Shown here one piece after another: positions 33,898 to 43,399 of a stretch of DNA of 64,000 bases. Position 1 is the first letter of the stretch, and each line of letters begins with the position of its first letter. Location: contig JAHHRA010000005.1 in assembly GCA_020026055.1 (NCBI GenBank), forward strand, positions 10,179 to 74,178, in the 5' to 3' direction. This DNA comes from Actinobacillus sp. GTDB taxonomy: Bacteria > Pseudomonadota > Gammaproteobacteria > Enterobacterales > Pasteurellaceae. The notes below the pieces were generated by a model. It worked only from the letters and a program-made list of their open reading frames with translations. It ran no database searches and had not been told where the DNA came from. Made by a program: the position numbers and the translations under genes.

Positions 33898-36036
33898 ATG
33901 ATGACTCCAATTGTTAAACAATTCAAATACGGTCAACACACAGTAACGCTGGAAACTGGTGCGATTGCTCGTCAGGCAACTGCAGCAGTGATGGCAAGTA
34001 TGGATAATACTTCTGTACTTGTTACTGTCGTCGCGAAAAAGGAAGTGAAAGACGGGCAAGATTTCTTCCCATTAACTGTAAATTACCAAGAAAAAACTTA
34101 TGCAGCAGGTAAAATTCCAGGTGGTTTTTTCAAACGTGAAGGGCGTCCAAGTGAAAATGAAACGCTTATCGCACGTTTAATCGACCGCCCAATTCGCCCC
34201 CTTTTCCCCGAAGGATTCTTCAACGAGATTCAAGTTATTGCAACTGTAGTTTCTGTCAATCCACAAGTAAGCCCTGACCTTGTCGCAATGATTGGTGCTT
34301 CTGCTGCACTCACCCTCTCTGGTGTGCCATTCAATGGTCCTATTGGTGCCGCTCGTGTCGGCTTTATCAACAATCAGTTTGTATTAAACCCAATAACTAG
34401 TGAACAAAAAATTAGCAACTTAGATTTAGTCGTTGCAGGGACTGAAAAAGCAGTTCTGATGGTTGAATCTGAAGCAAAAATTCTTTCTGAAGAACAAATG
34501 CTCGCTGCTGTTGTGTTTGGGCATGAACAACAACAAGTTGTGATTCAAGCTATTAAAGAATTCGCTCAAGAAGCAGGTAAACCACGTTGGGATTGGATTG
34601 CTCCTCAACCAAATACTGATTTAATCAATAAAGTTAAAGCGTTAGCAGAAACACGCATTGGTGATGCTTATCGCATTACTGAAAAACAAGCTCGCTATGC
34701 GACAATCGACGAAATCAAAGCAGAAGTCGTTGCCAAATTACAAGTTGAAGATGAGACGCTTGAAGCGAATCAAATTATTGACATTATCACCGAACTAGAG
34801 AGTAACATCGTACGTAGCCGTATCCTAGCTGGCGAACCACGTATTGATGGGCGCACAAAAGACACTGTTCGAGCATTAGATATTTGCACAGGTGTTTTAC
34901 CACGCACTCATGGTTCAGCATTGTTTACTCGCGGTGAAACTCAATCATTAGCAGTAGCAACACTGGGTACAGAACGTGATGCTCAAATTATTGATGAATT
35001 AACAGGTGAACGTAGCGATCATTTCTTATTCCACTATAATTTTCCGCCTTTTTCTGTCGGTGAAACAGGAATGATAGGTTCACCAAAACGTCGTGAAATC
35101 GGTCATGGTCGCCTTGCAAAACGTGGTGTCGCAGCAGTTATGCCAACTATCGCTGAATTCCCGTACACTGTCCGTGTCGTTTCTGAGATCACTGAATCCA
35201 ATGGCTCTTCTTCAATGGCTTCTGTCTGCGGTGCTTCTCTCGCACTTATGGATGCTGGAGTACCAATCAAAGCAGCTGTCGCTGGCATTGCAATGGGGCT
35301 TGTAAAGGGTGATGAAAACTTTGTTGTATTAACCGATATCCTTGGTGATGAAGATCACCTTGGCGATATGGATTTCAAAGTAGCAGGTACTCGTGAAGGA
35401 ATAACTGCTCTACAAATGGATATCAAAATTGAAGGGATTACCCCAGAAATTATGCAGATCGCTCTTAACCAAGCAAAAAGTGCACGCATGCATATTTTAA
35501 ACGTCATGGAACAAGCTATCCCTGCACCTCGCGAAGAGTTATCTGAATTTGCACCTCGTATTTATACAATGAAGATCGACCCTAAAAAAATCAAAGACGT
35601 CATTGGTAAAGGTGGAGCAACTATCCGTTTTCTAACAGAAGAAACAAATACTTCTATTGATATTGATGATGACGGTACTGTAAAAATTGCAGCAACTGAC
35701 GGTAATTCAGCAAAAGAAGTTATGTCTAAAATTGAAGAAATTGTTGCCGAAGTTGAGGCAGGTAAAATTTACCAAGGAAAAGTCACTCGCCTTGCAGATT
35801 TCGGTGCATTTGTTGCAATCCTCGGCAATAAAGAAGGTCTTGTCCACATTTCCCAAATTGCAGATGAACGCGTTGAACGAGTTAATGATTATCTACAAGT
35901 TGGTCAAGAAGTCGTTGTAAAAGTAATAGAAATCGATCGTCAGGGTCGTATCCGTTTAACAATGAAAGACATTACACCTGCTGCTGTTGTCGCCACAGAT
36001 GAAGTCTTTGTTGAATCAACACTTATTGAAGAGTAA
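33898..36036 (+). CDS. pnp: Polyribonucleotide nucleotidyltransferase (PNPase)
   Basis: A 712-residue phosphorolytic 3'-5' exoribonuclease. It has two RNase PH domains (residues about 10-230 and 310-545), then the KH domain (KIKDVIGKGGATIRFLTEE, about 555-615) and the S1 domain (YQGKVTRLADFGAFVAI, about 622-692). Catalytic Asp residues lie in LGDEDHLGDMDFKVAG. The start at 33898 is set by AAAGGATACAAT and the homologous M(T/N)PIVKQF beginning; 17 codons of upstream frame overlap the leader hairpin and are not used. deaD follows without nlpI. Confidence 0.97.
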   Translation: MMTPIVKQFKYGQHTVTLETGAIARQATAAVMASMDNTSVLVTVVAKKEVKDGQDFFPLTVNYQEKTYAAGKIPGGFFKREGRPSENETLIARLIDRPIRPLFPEGFFNEIQVIATVVSVNPQVSPDLVAMIGASAALTLSGVPFNGPIGAARVGFINNQFVLNPITSEQKISNLDLVVAGTEKAVLMVESEAKILSEEQMLAAVVFGHEQQQVVIQAIKEFAQEAGKPRWDWIAPQPNTDLINKVKALAETRIGDAYRITEKQARYATIDEIKAEVVAKLQVEDETLEANQIIDIITELESNIVRSRILAGEPRIDGRTKDTVRALDICTGVLPRTHGSALFTRGETQSLAVATLGTERDAQIIDELTGERSDHFLFHYNFPPFSVGETGMIGSPKRREIGHGRLAKRGVAAVMPTIAEFPYTVRVVSEITESNGSSSMASVCGASLALMDAGVPIKAAVAGIAMGLVKGDENFVVLTDILGDEDHLGDMDFKVAGTREGITALQMDIKIEGITPEIMQIALNQAKSARMHILNVMEQAIPAPREELSEFAPRIYTMKIDPKKIKDVIGKGGATIRFLTEETNTSIDIDDDGTVKIAATDGNSAKEVMSKIEEIVAEVEAGKIYQGKVTRLADFGAFVAILGNKEGLVHISQIADERVERVNDYLQVGQEVVVKVIEIDRQGRIRLTMKDITPAAVVATDEVFVESTLIEE

Positions 36037-36057
36037 TTTTAATCACACATAATGGAA

Positions 36058-36095
36058 AATTAAGTAACACTTTAGTGTTGCTTAATTTTCTTCTT
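36058..36095 (+). terminator. Terminator of pnp
   Basis: Stem AATTAAGTAACACT (36058-36071) / AGTGTTGCTTAATT (36074-36087), with one mismatch, then a T-rich tail, 22 nt after the pnp stop. Confidence 0.8.
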
Positions 36096-36194
36096 TTTTG
36101 TTATAGATAGATATGGTTTTATTGGCTTGTCTAAGACGTTATCATTCTCCATTATTTCCATTTCATTTATTTCATATCATTTTGAGAATATTTA

Positions 36195-37973
36195 ATGACA
36201 GAACACGAATCCACTTTTAATACTAATTTTAACAATTTAGGCTTGCCTGAATATCTCCTAAATGCTGTTGCAGATATGGGTTTCACACAGCCTTCTCCTA
36301 TTCAAGAAAAATGTATTCCTGCCCTATTATCTGGACAAGATATTTTAGGAATGGCACAAACTGGCAGCGGTAAAACAGCCGCTTTCTCATTACCCTTGCT
36401 CGCACATTTAGATAACAATCAAAAATATCCCCAAATGCTAGTAATGGCACCGACACGTGAACTTGCTATTCAAGTAGCTGATGCTTGTGAACAATTTACT
36501 AAATATGCTAAAGGACTACATGTTGTGACTCTTTATGGTGGACAACGCTATGACATCCAATTACGTACTTTACGTCAAGGAGCACAAATCGTTGTTGGTA
36601 CTCCAGGTCGCATTCTTGATCATTTACGTCGTAACACTCTTGATCTTTCTCATCTAAAATCCATCGTATTGGACGAAGCTGACGAAATGTTACGTATGGG
36701 TTTTATTGACGACGTAGAGACTGTAATGGCGGCTTTACCTGAAGATCATCAAACAGCACTTTTTTCAGCAACAATGCCAGACCCCATTCGACGTATCACT
36801 AAGCGTTTTATGCGTAACCCTCAAGAAATAAAAATCAAAGCAAGCAAAACCACTGCCCCTGATATTACACAAAGTTGCTGGTATGTACGCGGATTTCGTA
36901 AAAATGAAGCATTATTACGCTTTTTAGAAGTAGAAGATTTCGATGCTGCCATTATCTTCACTCGTACTAAAACTGGCACCACAGACCTCAGTTCACTCCT
37001 CGAACGCAATGGTTTCCGTGCTGCAGCATTAAATGGCGATATGACACAACAAGCTCGAGAACAAACTTTAGATCGTCTACGCAATGGTAGCCTTGATATC
37101 TTAATCGCTACTGACGTTGCCGCTCGCGGTTTAGACGTAGAACGCATCAGTCTAGTCGTAAATTATGATATCCCACTAGACGCAGAAAGCTATGTTCACC
37201 GCATCGGTCGTACAGGTCGAGCAGGACGTGCAGGGCGAGCTATTTTATTCGTTGAACCACGTGAAAATCGTTTACTTAGAAATATTGAACGTTTAATGAA
37301 TAAACCAATTGAAGAAGTAAATGTACCAAATCATGAGATCTTACAGGCAAGTCGACGTAAAAAATTTGTAGAAAAAGTCACCTGTTATCTTGAACATCAC
37401 GATCTAGTTCAGTACCGTAGCTTGTTAGAAGATCTTTTTACAGCAGATCAAGATCAAGAAGATATCGCCGCTGCAATGTTAATGTTATTACAAGGAAAAC
37501 AAAAGCTTATTCTCCCTCCTGACCCTGTAATCGAATCTCGTCGTGATCGAAATAATCGAAATGAGCGTCGTGAACGTGAAAATTTGCATTCGCATGAACG
37601 TCGTGGTTATGGCAATCCAAAACCTATGGATCTTTACCGTATTGAAGTTGGTCGTATGAATGGTGTTGAAGTGCGACATATTGTTGGAGCGATTGCCAAC
37701 GAAGGCGATATTAGCAGCCGCAATATTGGTCATATTAAACTTTATGATGATCATGCTACGATTGAATTACCACAAGGTATGCCTAAAGCATTATTGAAGC
37801 ATTTTAATAAAGCTCGTGTATTAAATAAACCAATGCAGATGTCCTTCTTGCATGCTGTTGAAAGTCAAACTAAAGAACGTAGCAACCGCCAACGTAAAAG
37901 CTTTTCTGATCGCAATGAACGAAGTAAAAAATTTACAGAGAAAAAACTTTCTTTTAAAGATCGTCGTTTTTAA
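36195..37973 (+). CDS. deaD: ATP-dependent RNA helicase DeaD (CsdA)
   Basis: A 592-residue DEAD-box helicase for ribosome assembly and RNA turnover at low temperature. All helicase motifs are visible: Q motif, AQTGSGKTAAF (I), PTRELAIQ (Ia), VLDEADEML (II), SATMP (III), ARGLDVE (V) and HRIGRTGRAGR (VI). The C-terminal RNA-binding (DbpA-like) domain (RIEVGRMNGVEVRHIVGAIANEGDIS) is followed by a basic Arg/Ser tail. It is next to pnp, its degradosome partner. A terminator-like repeat pair follows. Confidence 0.96.
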   Translation: MTEHESTFNTNFNNLGLPEYLLNAVADMGFTQPSPIQEKCIPALLSGQDILGMAQTGSGKTAAFSLPLLAHLDNNQKYPQMLVMAPTRELAIQVADACEQFTKYAKGLHVVTLYGGQRYDIQLRTLRQGAQIVVGTPGRILDHLRRNTLDLSHLKSIVLDEADEMLRMGFIDDVETVMAALPEDHQTALFSATMPDPIRRITKRFMRNPQEIKIKASKTTAPDITQSCWYVRGFRKNEALLRFLEVEDFDAAIIFTRTKTGTTDLSSLLERNGFRAAALNGDMTQQAREQTLDRLRNGSLDILIATDVAARGLDVERISLVVNYDIPLDAESYVHRIGRTGRAGRAGRAILFVEPRENRLLRNIERLMNKPIEEVNVPNHEILQASRRKKFVEKVTCYLEHHDLVQYRSLLEDLFTADQDQEDIAAAMLMLLQGKQKLILPPDPVIESRRDRNNRNERRERENLHSHERRGYGNPKPMDLYRIEVGRMNGVEVRHIVGAIANEGDISSRNIGHIKLYDDHATIELPQGMPKALLKHFNKARVLNKPMQMSFLHAVESQTKERSNRQRKSFSDRNERSKKFTEKKLSFKDRRF

Positions 37974-37993
37974 TTCTTTGAAAAAGTAAAATT

Positions 37994-38041
37994 AACGCCT
38001 CTCAACTTGAAAAATTTTTCCTAATTGAGGGGCGTTTTTTT
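37994..38041 (+). terminator. Inverted dispersed-unit pair acting as deaD terminator
   Basis: AACGCCTCTCAACTT, central AAAAATTTTT, arm AATTGAGGGGCGTT followed by seven T. This copy has both the family repeat layout and a full terminator T-run. Confidence 0.8.
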
Positions 38042-38239
38042 ATACACAAATTAACTAAATAAATTGAAAATATATTAGCAATGGTCACTATCATAAGGTA
38101 TCAATTAGTTAAACGGCAGAAAATAACATCAATAAATCATTATTGCATTCAACCTGTTTCTTTAAAGCTTAAATTTATTACAAATGGAGTACAAAAATAC
38201 TTTTGTTTAAGCAACGAAAAAGTGAAAAATAACGCATTT

Positions 38240-38283
38240 CACGCCTAAAAATTCAGAAAAATTTTCCCGAATTCGAGGGCGTT
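38240..38283 (-). repeat. Inverted dispersed-unit pair after mobA
   Basis: CACGCCTAAAAATTCA, central GAAAAATTTTC, arm CGAATTCGAGGGCGTT. It begins 4 nt past the mobA stop on the minus strand. Confidence 0.7.
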
Positions 38284-38286
38284 AAA

Positions 38287-38880
38287 TCAATCTTCGATTT
38301 TTATTCCACTATTATTCTGTAGATCTTCGAACGTATTAAAATTTTGAAAAGCGTGTGGTTCATCGGAAAAGTCAACAACAACACCTTCTTGCTCTTGTAA
38401 AAACTTTAAAATGCGTCGTTCACCCCTGTTCAAATAATGCTCTAATGCAGGAATAAGTACTCTAGACATCAAACAAAATGTAGGTTGAGGTCGCTCACCA
38501 TTATGAGCATAAGCAAGCTTAGCTTGTTGTTGAATAAGTGCATTAAATAATCTTTGGCAAAGATGTGCGGATAAAAAAGGATTATCACAAGGAACAAATA
38601 ATACATAGTCTGTTGTAGTGCGTTTTAGTGCAGTTAACATACCGCTTAAGGGTCCTTGAAAATTCGCTAATTCATCAGCAAAAACAGGGAAGCCATATTC
38701 AGCATAGCGATCTTGATTACGATTGGCATTGATACTCAGTGTGGCAACTTGCGAAGATAATCTTTCTAAACAATAAGAAATCATTGGTTTCCCTTGAAAC
38801 ATCACTAATCCTTTATCTTTTCCTTGCATTCGCAAAGCTTGACCACCCGCTAAAATTACTCCACTAATTGTTATTGTCAT
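38287..38880 (-). CDS. mobA: Molybdenum cofactor guanylyltransferase MobA
   Basis: A 197-residue nucleotidyltransferase that attaches GMP to molybdopterin, giving the bis-MGD cofactor. It has the N-terminal GTP-binding LAGGQALRMQGKDKGLV and the FVPCDNPFLS metal-binding motif. The bis-MGD product is required by the TorZ reductase encoded in this window. It is divergent from yihD, the usual gammaproteobacterial neighbourhood. Confidence 0.95.
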   Translation of the reverse strand: MTITISGVILAGGQALRMQGKDKGLVMFQGKPMISYCLERLSSQVATLSINANRNQDRYAEYGFPVFADELANFQGPLSGMLTALKRTTTDYVLFVPCDNPFLSAHLCQRLFNALIQQQAKLAYAHNGERPQPTFCLMSRVLIPALEHYLNRGERRILKFLQEQEGVVVDFSDEPHAFQNFNTFEDLQNNSGIKIED

Positions 38881-38942
38881 ATTTTATTCCATTTTTAATT
38901 CGTGTATCATTCACGTTCTGTTTTAATCATAAGGAAAAGTGA

Positions 38943-39209
38943 ATGAGATGTCACCGCCTAAATGAAATTTTGGAACTTTTGCAACCTTATTGGAGTAAAC
39001 AACCAGATCTGAGTTTAATGCAAATTCTCGTTCGAATTGCCAAAGAAACAGGCTTTGAGCAAGACGTTACTCAGCTTTCAGATGAAGTGATTATTTATCA
39101 TTTAAAAATGTATGATATGAACAAAACTGCACCTATCCCTGGCTTACAAAAAGATTATGAGGAAGATTTTAAAACAGCCTTATTAAAGGCACGCGGTATT
39201 CTTAAATAA
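38943..39209 (+). CDS. yihD: YihD family protein (DUF1040)
   Basis: An 88-residue protein nearly the length of E. coli YihD (89 aa), with RLNEILELLQPYW at the start and IPGLQKDYEEDFKTALLKARGI at the end. Its function is unknown. It lies 42 nt upstream of dsbA. The kinase gene yihE/rdoA found between them in E. coli is missing. Confidence 0.92.
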   Translation: MRCHRLNEILELLQPYWSKQPDLSLMQILVRIAKETGFEQDVTQLSDEVIIYHLKMYDMNKTAPIPGLQKDYEEDFKTALLKARGILK

Positions 39210-39251
39210 AAAGCTCAATATATTTTATTTTCAATTTAACAGAGGTTCTCT

Positions 39252-39866
39252 ATGAAAAAACTCTTTTTCGTCTTCATCGCTTTATTCAGTTTTATTCAGG
39301 TACAAGCAGCTGATGCTTACATCACTTTAGATCGTCAACCTTCAGCGAAACAAAATGTAATTGAATTTTTCTCATTCTATTGTCCGCATTGCTACACATT
39401 TGAATATGAATACCAAATTCCATCAAAGATCCGTGCTGCTTTACCAAAAGATGTGGATTTCAAACAATATCATTTAGGATCACAAGATGACTTACTAACC
39501 CAAGCTTGGGCTCTTGCAATGTTATTAGGAGTAGAAAACAAAGTGCGTCAACCAATTTTTGACACAATTCAAGCACGCCTTAAACAAGCAAATAAATTTA
39601 TCCCTTTGAGCAAGAAAGATTTTCGTCGTATTTTCCTAAACGCTGGCGTGACAGAAGAGCAATTTAATGCTTTTGATAGCTTTGCTGTCACTGCATTAAC
39701 GAAAAAACAACAAAAATTAGCTGAAGAATTAAACGTAAATAGTGTGCCCGTCTTTTTTGTTGATGAAAAATATCAAATCGACCCTAAAAAGTTACCAAAC
39801 AAAAATCTTGAAAGTTTTATTAATGGTTATGTAAAAACAATTAGTGATTTATTGCAAAAACACTAA
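39252..39866 (+). CDS. dsbA: Thiol:disulfide interchange protein DsbA
   Basis: A 204-residue periplasmic oxidase that introduces disulfides. It has a signal peptide (about residues 1-20), a thioredoxin fold with the active site Cys44-Pro-His-Cys47 and a cis-Pro loop NSVPVFF near residue 164. Clients probably include the competence pilus proteins and outer-membrane proteins. AGAGG precedes the ATG. Confidence 0.96.
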   Translation: MKKLFFVFIALFSFIQVQAADAYITLDRQPSAKQNVIEFFSFYCPHCYTFEYEYQIPSKIRAALPKDVDFKQYHLGSQDDLLTQAWALAMLLGVENKVRQPIFDTIQARLKQANKFIPLSKKDFRRIFLNAGVTEEQFNAFDSFAVTALTKKQQKLAEELNVNSVPVFFVDEKYQIDPKKLPNKNLESFINGYVKTISDLLQKH

Positions 39867-39929
39867 AAGTTTGTTCTAATGCGACTTTTTCAAAATCTAC
39901 AATCACTATAGAAATACATTGAGGAAATT

Positions 39930-40256
39930 ATGGCAGAGAGTTTTAGTGTTACTCGTCGTTACTTTGATGATGAACATTACCCTCGTGGTTTTGCTCGTCA
40001 TGGCGACTATACAATCAAAGAAGCACAAGTTTTAGAACAATTTGGACAAGCGTTTAATGCATTAGATAAAGGTGAACGCAAGCCAGTAACAAAAGAAGAA
40101 AAAGCCTTTGTTGCTTTTTGTCGTGGTGAACACCCTGCTGAGACATTCTTTGAAAAAGTTTGGGGGAAATATCGTACTCGTATCGCATCTGCAAAACGTG
40201 TTTATACACTTTCAGGCGTTATTGCTGATAATATCGAAGACTTCTCTGGTGAATAA
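39930..40256 (+). CDS. maoP: Macrodomain Ori organization protein MaoP (DUF413/YifE)
   Basis: A 108-residue protein with the DUF413 core RRYFDDEHYPRGFARHGDYTIKEAQ, matching E. coli MaoP/YifE (112 aa). In E. coli, MaoP binds a single maoS site to organise the Ori macrodomain; a maoS-like site could not be identified by eye here. TGAGGAAA precedes the ATG. Confidence 0.9.
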   Translation: MAESFSVTRRYFDDEHYPRGFARHGDYTIKEAQVLEQFGQAFNALDKGERKPVTKEEKAFVAFCRGEHPAETFFEKVWGKYRTRIASAKRVYTLSGVIADNIEDFSGE

Positions 40257-40292
40257 TTCTTCGTTTAAGTTAACGAGAATAGCAAAACAGAA

Positions 40293-40331
40293 TATCGCTA
40301 CTGTTTTTAAAACTTAGAAACAGTGGCAATA
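40293..40331. terminator. Bidirectional terminator between maoP and smrB
   Basis: TATCGCTACTGTTT (40293-40306) pairs with AAACAGTGGCAATA (40318-40331) with two wobble positions. It lies between two convergent genes. Confidence 0.65.
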
Positions 40332-40348
40332 TACTTTATAAAATTATT

Positions 40349-40858
40349 TTAAATATCCAATAATACTAAAATTGCAGCATCCCCTCCCCATTCTCTAGGT
40401 GCTTGATGCAATGCTCTCACTCTTGGATGCTGAACTAACCAACGTGGAATTTGATTTTTAAGTGTGAAAGTTCCATACCCTGTCATAATACTGGCACAAA
40501 AAAAATGATCTTTTTCACAAGCCAAAAGCAAAGCAGCTAATTCTAGCTTCGCTTGTTTTTTGGTCACACCATGTAAATCTAAAAATATTTCTGGCGAAAA
40601 ATCACCACGACGTAATTGTTTCAGTAAATGATTGTCCTCGCCATCTCGTAAGTAGCGTACTTTATCATCTTCATTTAATAAGGGTTCATAATTATCCGAA
40701 AAAAAGAAAAGTACATCTTCTGTCTTTCGAACATCTTGGAGTACTTGTTTTCTTATATTAACTTTTTCTTTTTGTGGTGCATAAGTATCTTGTTTTAATG
40801 GCTTCACTCCCTGCATCGCATTTCGAAAGAGCAGCTTATCATCAGAATCTTTTTTCAT
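40349..40858 (-). CDS. smrB: SmrB-like endonuclease for collided ribosomes (Smr domain)
   Basis: A 169-residue protein matching E. coli SmrB (YfcN, 183 aa) over its length: an N-terminal helical arm (LFRNAMQGVKPLKQDT, a ribosome-hook-like region), then LRRGDFSPEIFLDLHGVTKKQAK and the Smr domain ending in QAPREWGGDAAILVLL. The DLHG motif needed for mRNA cleavage is intact. The second motif, HGHGKH in E. coli, reads TGYGTF here, so two histidines are lost. It is 3 nt after ybaN, in one operon. Confidence 0.88.
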   Translation of the reverse strand: MKKDSDDKLLFRNAMQGVKPLKQDTYAPQKEKVNIRKQVLQDVRKTEDVLFFFSDNYEPLLNEDDKVRYLRDGEDNHLLKQLRRGDFSPEIFLDLHGVTKKQAKLELAALLLACEKDHFFCASIMTGYGTFTLKNQIPRWLVQHPRVRALHQAPREWGGDAAILVLLDI

Positions 40859-40861
40859 AAT

Positions 40862-41233
40862 CTATACACCTTCTTCATCTAGATTTTTGATTTTGAAAAA
40901 GAAAAACCAATACTTTATTAGTAAAACACTGACAATAAGCATTTTTGCCCAAACAATAGGAGTAAAAATAAAACCAATAGTCAGCATAGTTGTGGAAAGG
41001 AGTAAAATCCAGCATTTTGATTTTTTAGTCAATGCCTTTCTTTCGTGAAAAGCTTTTAAATGGTTTTGGTAAATATTTGTCTGCAAAAACCATTGATGAA
41101 GACGATCTGAACCTTTTGTAAAAAAAAATAAAGTGAGCAATAAAAAAGGTACCGTTGGCAATATAGGTAACACTATGCCAATAATTCCGAGAATAAGAAA
41201 AAAGAATCCCAATAAAATATAGATAGTTTTCAT
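40862..41233 (-). CDS. ybaN: YbaN family inner-membrane protein (DUF454)
   Basis: A 123-residue membrane protein with four hydrophobic segments and the DUF454 signature GIIGIVLPILPTVPFLLLTLFFF followed by a cysteine-less hinge. E. coli YbaN has 125 aa. Its function is unknown. It leads directly into smrB. Confidence 0.88.
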   Translation of the reverse strand: MKTIYILLGFFFLILGIIGIVLPILPTVPFLLLTLFFFTKGSDRLHQWFLQTNIYQNHLKAFHERKALTKKSKCWILLLSTTMLTIGFIFTPIVWAKMLIVSVLLIKYWFFFFKIKNLDEEGV

Positions 41234-41365
41234 AAAAAATTATAAATTTAAAACAAATGACACCTTTAAACCATACAGATTTTTTCTCTAAACTCAACTG
41301 AAAAACATTATTATTTAAATAAATTTTATAAGAATCTTTCTATAATTATCAACTGATGGCTTATA

Positions 41366-43249
41366 ATGAGCGATCTTAACAGATATATAATGAACAAAAG
41401 GTTTTCTGATTTGAATATTTTTAATCGTATTTTTAATTGGTTTGAAACACGTATTGATCCTTATCCAGAAAGTGACACTCAACAATTACAAAAAGGATTA
41501 TTTAAATTTGTTTGGTCAAGCCTTTATGGTATGAAAAGCTGGATCCTACTACTTGCATTTCTCACATTAGGAACTGGAGTCATCGAAGCACTGCTTTTTC
41601 AATTCATGGGAGTACTAATTGACTGGTTAAATAAATATTCTCCAAGCCAACTTTGGCAGCAAAAATCAGAATTCCTTTTAGGAATGGCTGGTGTTTTAAT
41701 CGTCAGCATCTTTTGGTCATTTTTTTCTACTACAACGCGCCTTGAAGCATTACAAGGTAATTTCCCGATGCGTTTACGCTGGAATTTTCATCGTCAAATG
41801 CTAGGTCAAAGTTTAAGCTTCTACCAAAATGAATTTGCTGGACGTGTTTCGACTAAAGTGATGCAAACAGCCCTTGCTGTCAGAGATAGTGTTCTTAGTC
41901 TTGCTAATATTATGGTTTACATCATTGTTTATTTCATCACTTCAGGCATTATCTTAGTTTCACTCGATGGCTATCTCGTTTTACCTTTTTTAATCTGGCT
42001 AGGGCTTTTTGTGACTATTTTATATTTCATTATTCCGCGTTTATCTCGAACTGCACAAGAACAAGCTAATGCCAGAGCACTGATGACAGGTCGAATTACT
42101 GATGCTTATGCCAATATTACGACAGTAAAACTCTTTTCGCACGCTGCTCGTGAAGCCGATTATGTGAAACATTCAATGGATGAATTTATGATCACTGTCC
42201 ATAAACAAATGCGTCTTGCTACTTACTTAAACAGCTTAACTTATACTAATAATGTCCTTTTAATTTTATTCACGTCCCTTCTCAGCATTTGGCTTTGGAG
42301 CAAAAACCTCATTGCTGTTGGTGCGATTGCAACTGCCATTGCTATGACGCTGCGTATAAATAGCCTATCACACTGGATTATGTGGGAATCAGCACGTTTA
42401 TTTGAAAACATCGGTACAGTTAATGATGGTATGCAAACACTTTCTAAACCGCATACTATTTTTGATAAACCTCAAGCCTCCTCGCTCAAAGTAGACAAAG
42501 GTGATATTCGTTTTGAACATGTCAATTTTGCTTATACTTGCGAACCATTATTGAAGGATTTTAATTTACATATTAAAGCAGGTGAAAAAGTCGGATTAAT
42601 CGGACGTTCAGGTGCGGGTAAATCAACTATCATTAACTTGCTCTTGCGTTTCTATGAAGTACAAGCAGGTGCAATTTACATTGATCAACAAAACATCAAA
42701 GATGTCACTCAAGAAAGCTTACGTGCTGAGATTGGGCTTGTCACTCAAGATACATCGTTACTGCATCGTAGTATCCGTGATAATATTATCTATGGTCGTC
42801 CAACAGCAACTGAGTCAGAACTCCAACAAGTTGCAGAACGAGCTAAAGTAAGTGATTTTATTCCTTATCTCACGGATTCGAGTGGCAGTTCAGGATTTGA
42901 TGCACTTGTCGGTGAACGAGGTATCAAACTTTCTGGTGGTCAGCGTCAACGCATAGCTATCGCACGTGTGATGTTAAAAAATGCACCTATTTTAATCCTT
43001 GATGAAGCAACAAGTGCCTTGGATTCTGAAGTAGAGATCGCAATCCAAGAAAGTCTTGATGAAATAATGGAAAATAAAACAGTTATTGCTATCGCACATC
43101 GTCTTTCCACTATCGCAGCGATGGATCGCCTCATCGTATTAGATAAAGGACATATTATTGAGCAAGGAACACATCAAGAGTTACTTGCTCAAAATGGACT
43201 TTATGCAAAATTGTGGCGACATCAATCTGGTGGATTCCTTAATCATTAA
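41366..43249 (+). CDS. ABC exporter with fused membrane and ATPase domains
   Basis: A 627-residue half-transporter of the multidrug/lipid exporter type. It has six membrane segments (about residues 50-340) and a nucleotide-binding domain with Walker A GRSGAGKST, Q-loop TQDTSLLH, signature LSGGQRQR, Walker B ILILDEATS and the switch His in AIAHRLST. It is expected to work as a homodimer. The substrate is unknown; similar proteins exist in Haemophilus as uncharacterised ABC transporters. An alternative start is ATG 41390. Neither start has a clear ribosome site. Confidence 0.88.
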   Translation: MSDLNRYIMNKRFSDLNIFNRIFNWFETRIDPYPESDTQQLQKGLFKFVWSSLYGMKSWILLLAFLTLGTGVIEALLFQFMGVLIDWLNKYSPSQLWQQKSEFLLGMAGVLIVSIFWSFFSTTTRLEALQGNFPMRLRWNFHRQMLGQSLSFYQNEFAGRVSTKVMQTALAVRDSVLSLANIMVYIIVYFITSGIILVSLDGYLVLPFLIWLGLFVTILYFIIPRLSRTAQEQANARALMTGRITDAYANITTVKLFSHAAREADYVKHSMDEFMITVHKQMRLATYLNSLTYTNNVLLILFTSLLSIWLWSKNLIAVGAIATAIAMTLRINSLSHWIMWESARLFENIGTVNDGMQTLSKPHTIFDKPQASSLKVDKGDIRFEHVNFAYTCEPLLKDFNLHIKAGEKVGLIGRSGAGKSTIINLLLRFYEVQAGAIYIDQQNIKDVTQESLRAEIGLVTQDTSLLHRSIRDNIIYGRPTATESELQQVAERAKVSDFIPYLTDSSGSSGFDALVGERGIKLSGGQRQRIAIARVMLKNAPILILDEATSALDSEVEIAIQESLDEIMENKTVIAIAHRLSTIAAMDRLIVLDKGHIIEQGTHQELLAQNGLYAKLWRHQSGGFLNH

Positions 43250-43323
43250 GCCTCCAACTTTTCTTTGAAATGGCTTTAAAAACACCAGCATACCTTGTTT
43301 GCACTTCGTCTTATCAATAAGAT

Positions 43324-43380
43324 CACGCCCTGATTTTCGGCAAATTTTATTGAGAAAAAATTACTGAAAATCAGGGCGTG
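43324..43380. repeat. Large inverted pair of degenerate dispersed units between the ABC exporter gene and surA
   Basis: CACGCCCTGATTTTC (from 43324) and the exact complement GAAAATCAGGGCGTG (to 43380) flank a central AAATTTTATTGAGAAAAAATT. The stem is perfect over 15 bp. It could terminate either convergent gene. Confidence 0.75.
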
Positions 43381-43399
43381 ACTTCAATTAAATAACATT

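Larger units (their letters stand above)
37974..38286. other. Convergent intergenic region between deaD and mobA
   Basis: 313 nt bounded by two inverted pairs of the dispersed unit, one at each gene end (37994-38036 and 38240-38283). The roughly 200 nt between them holds no gene or structure that I recognise. Confidence 0.5.
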
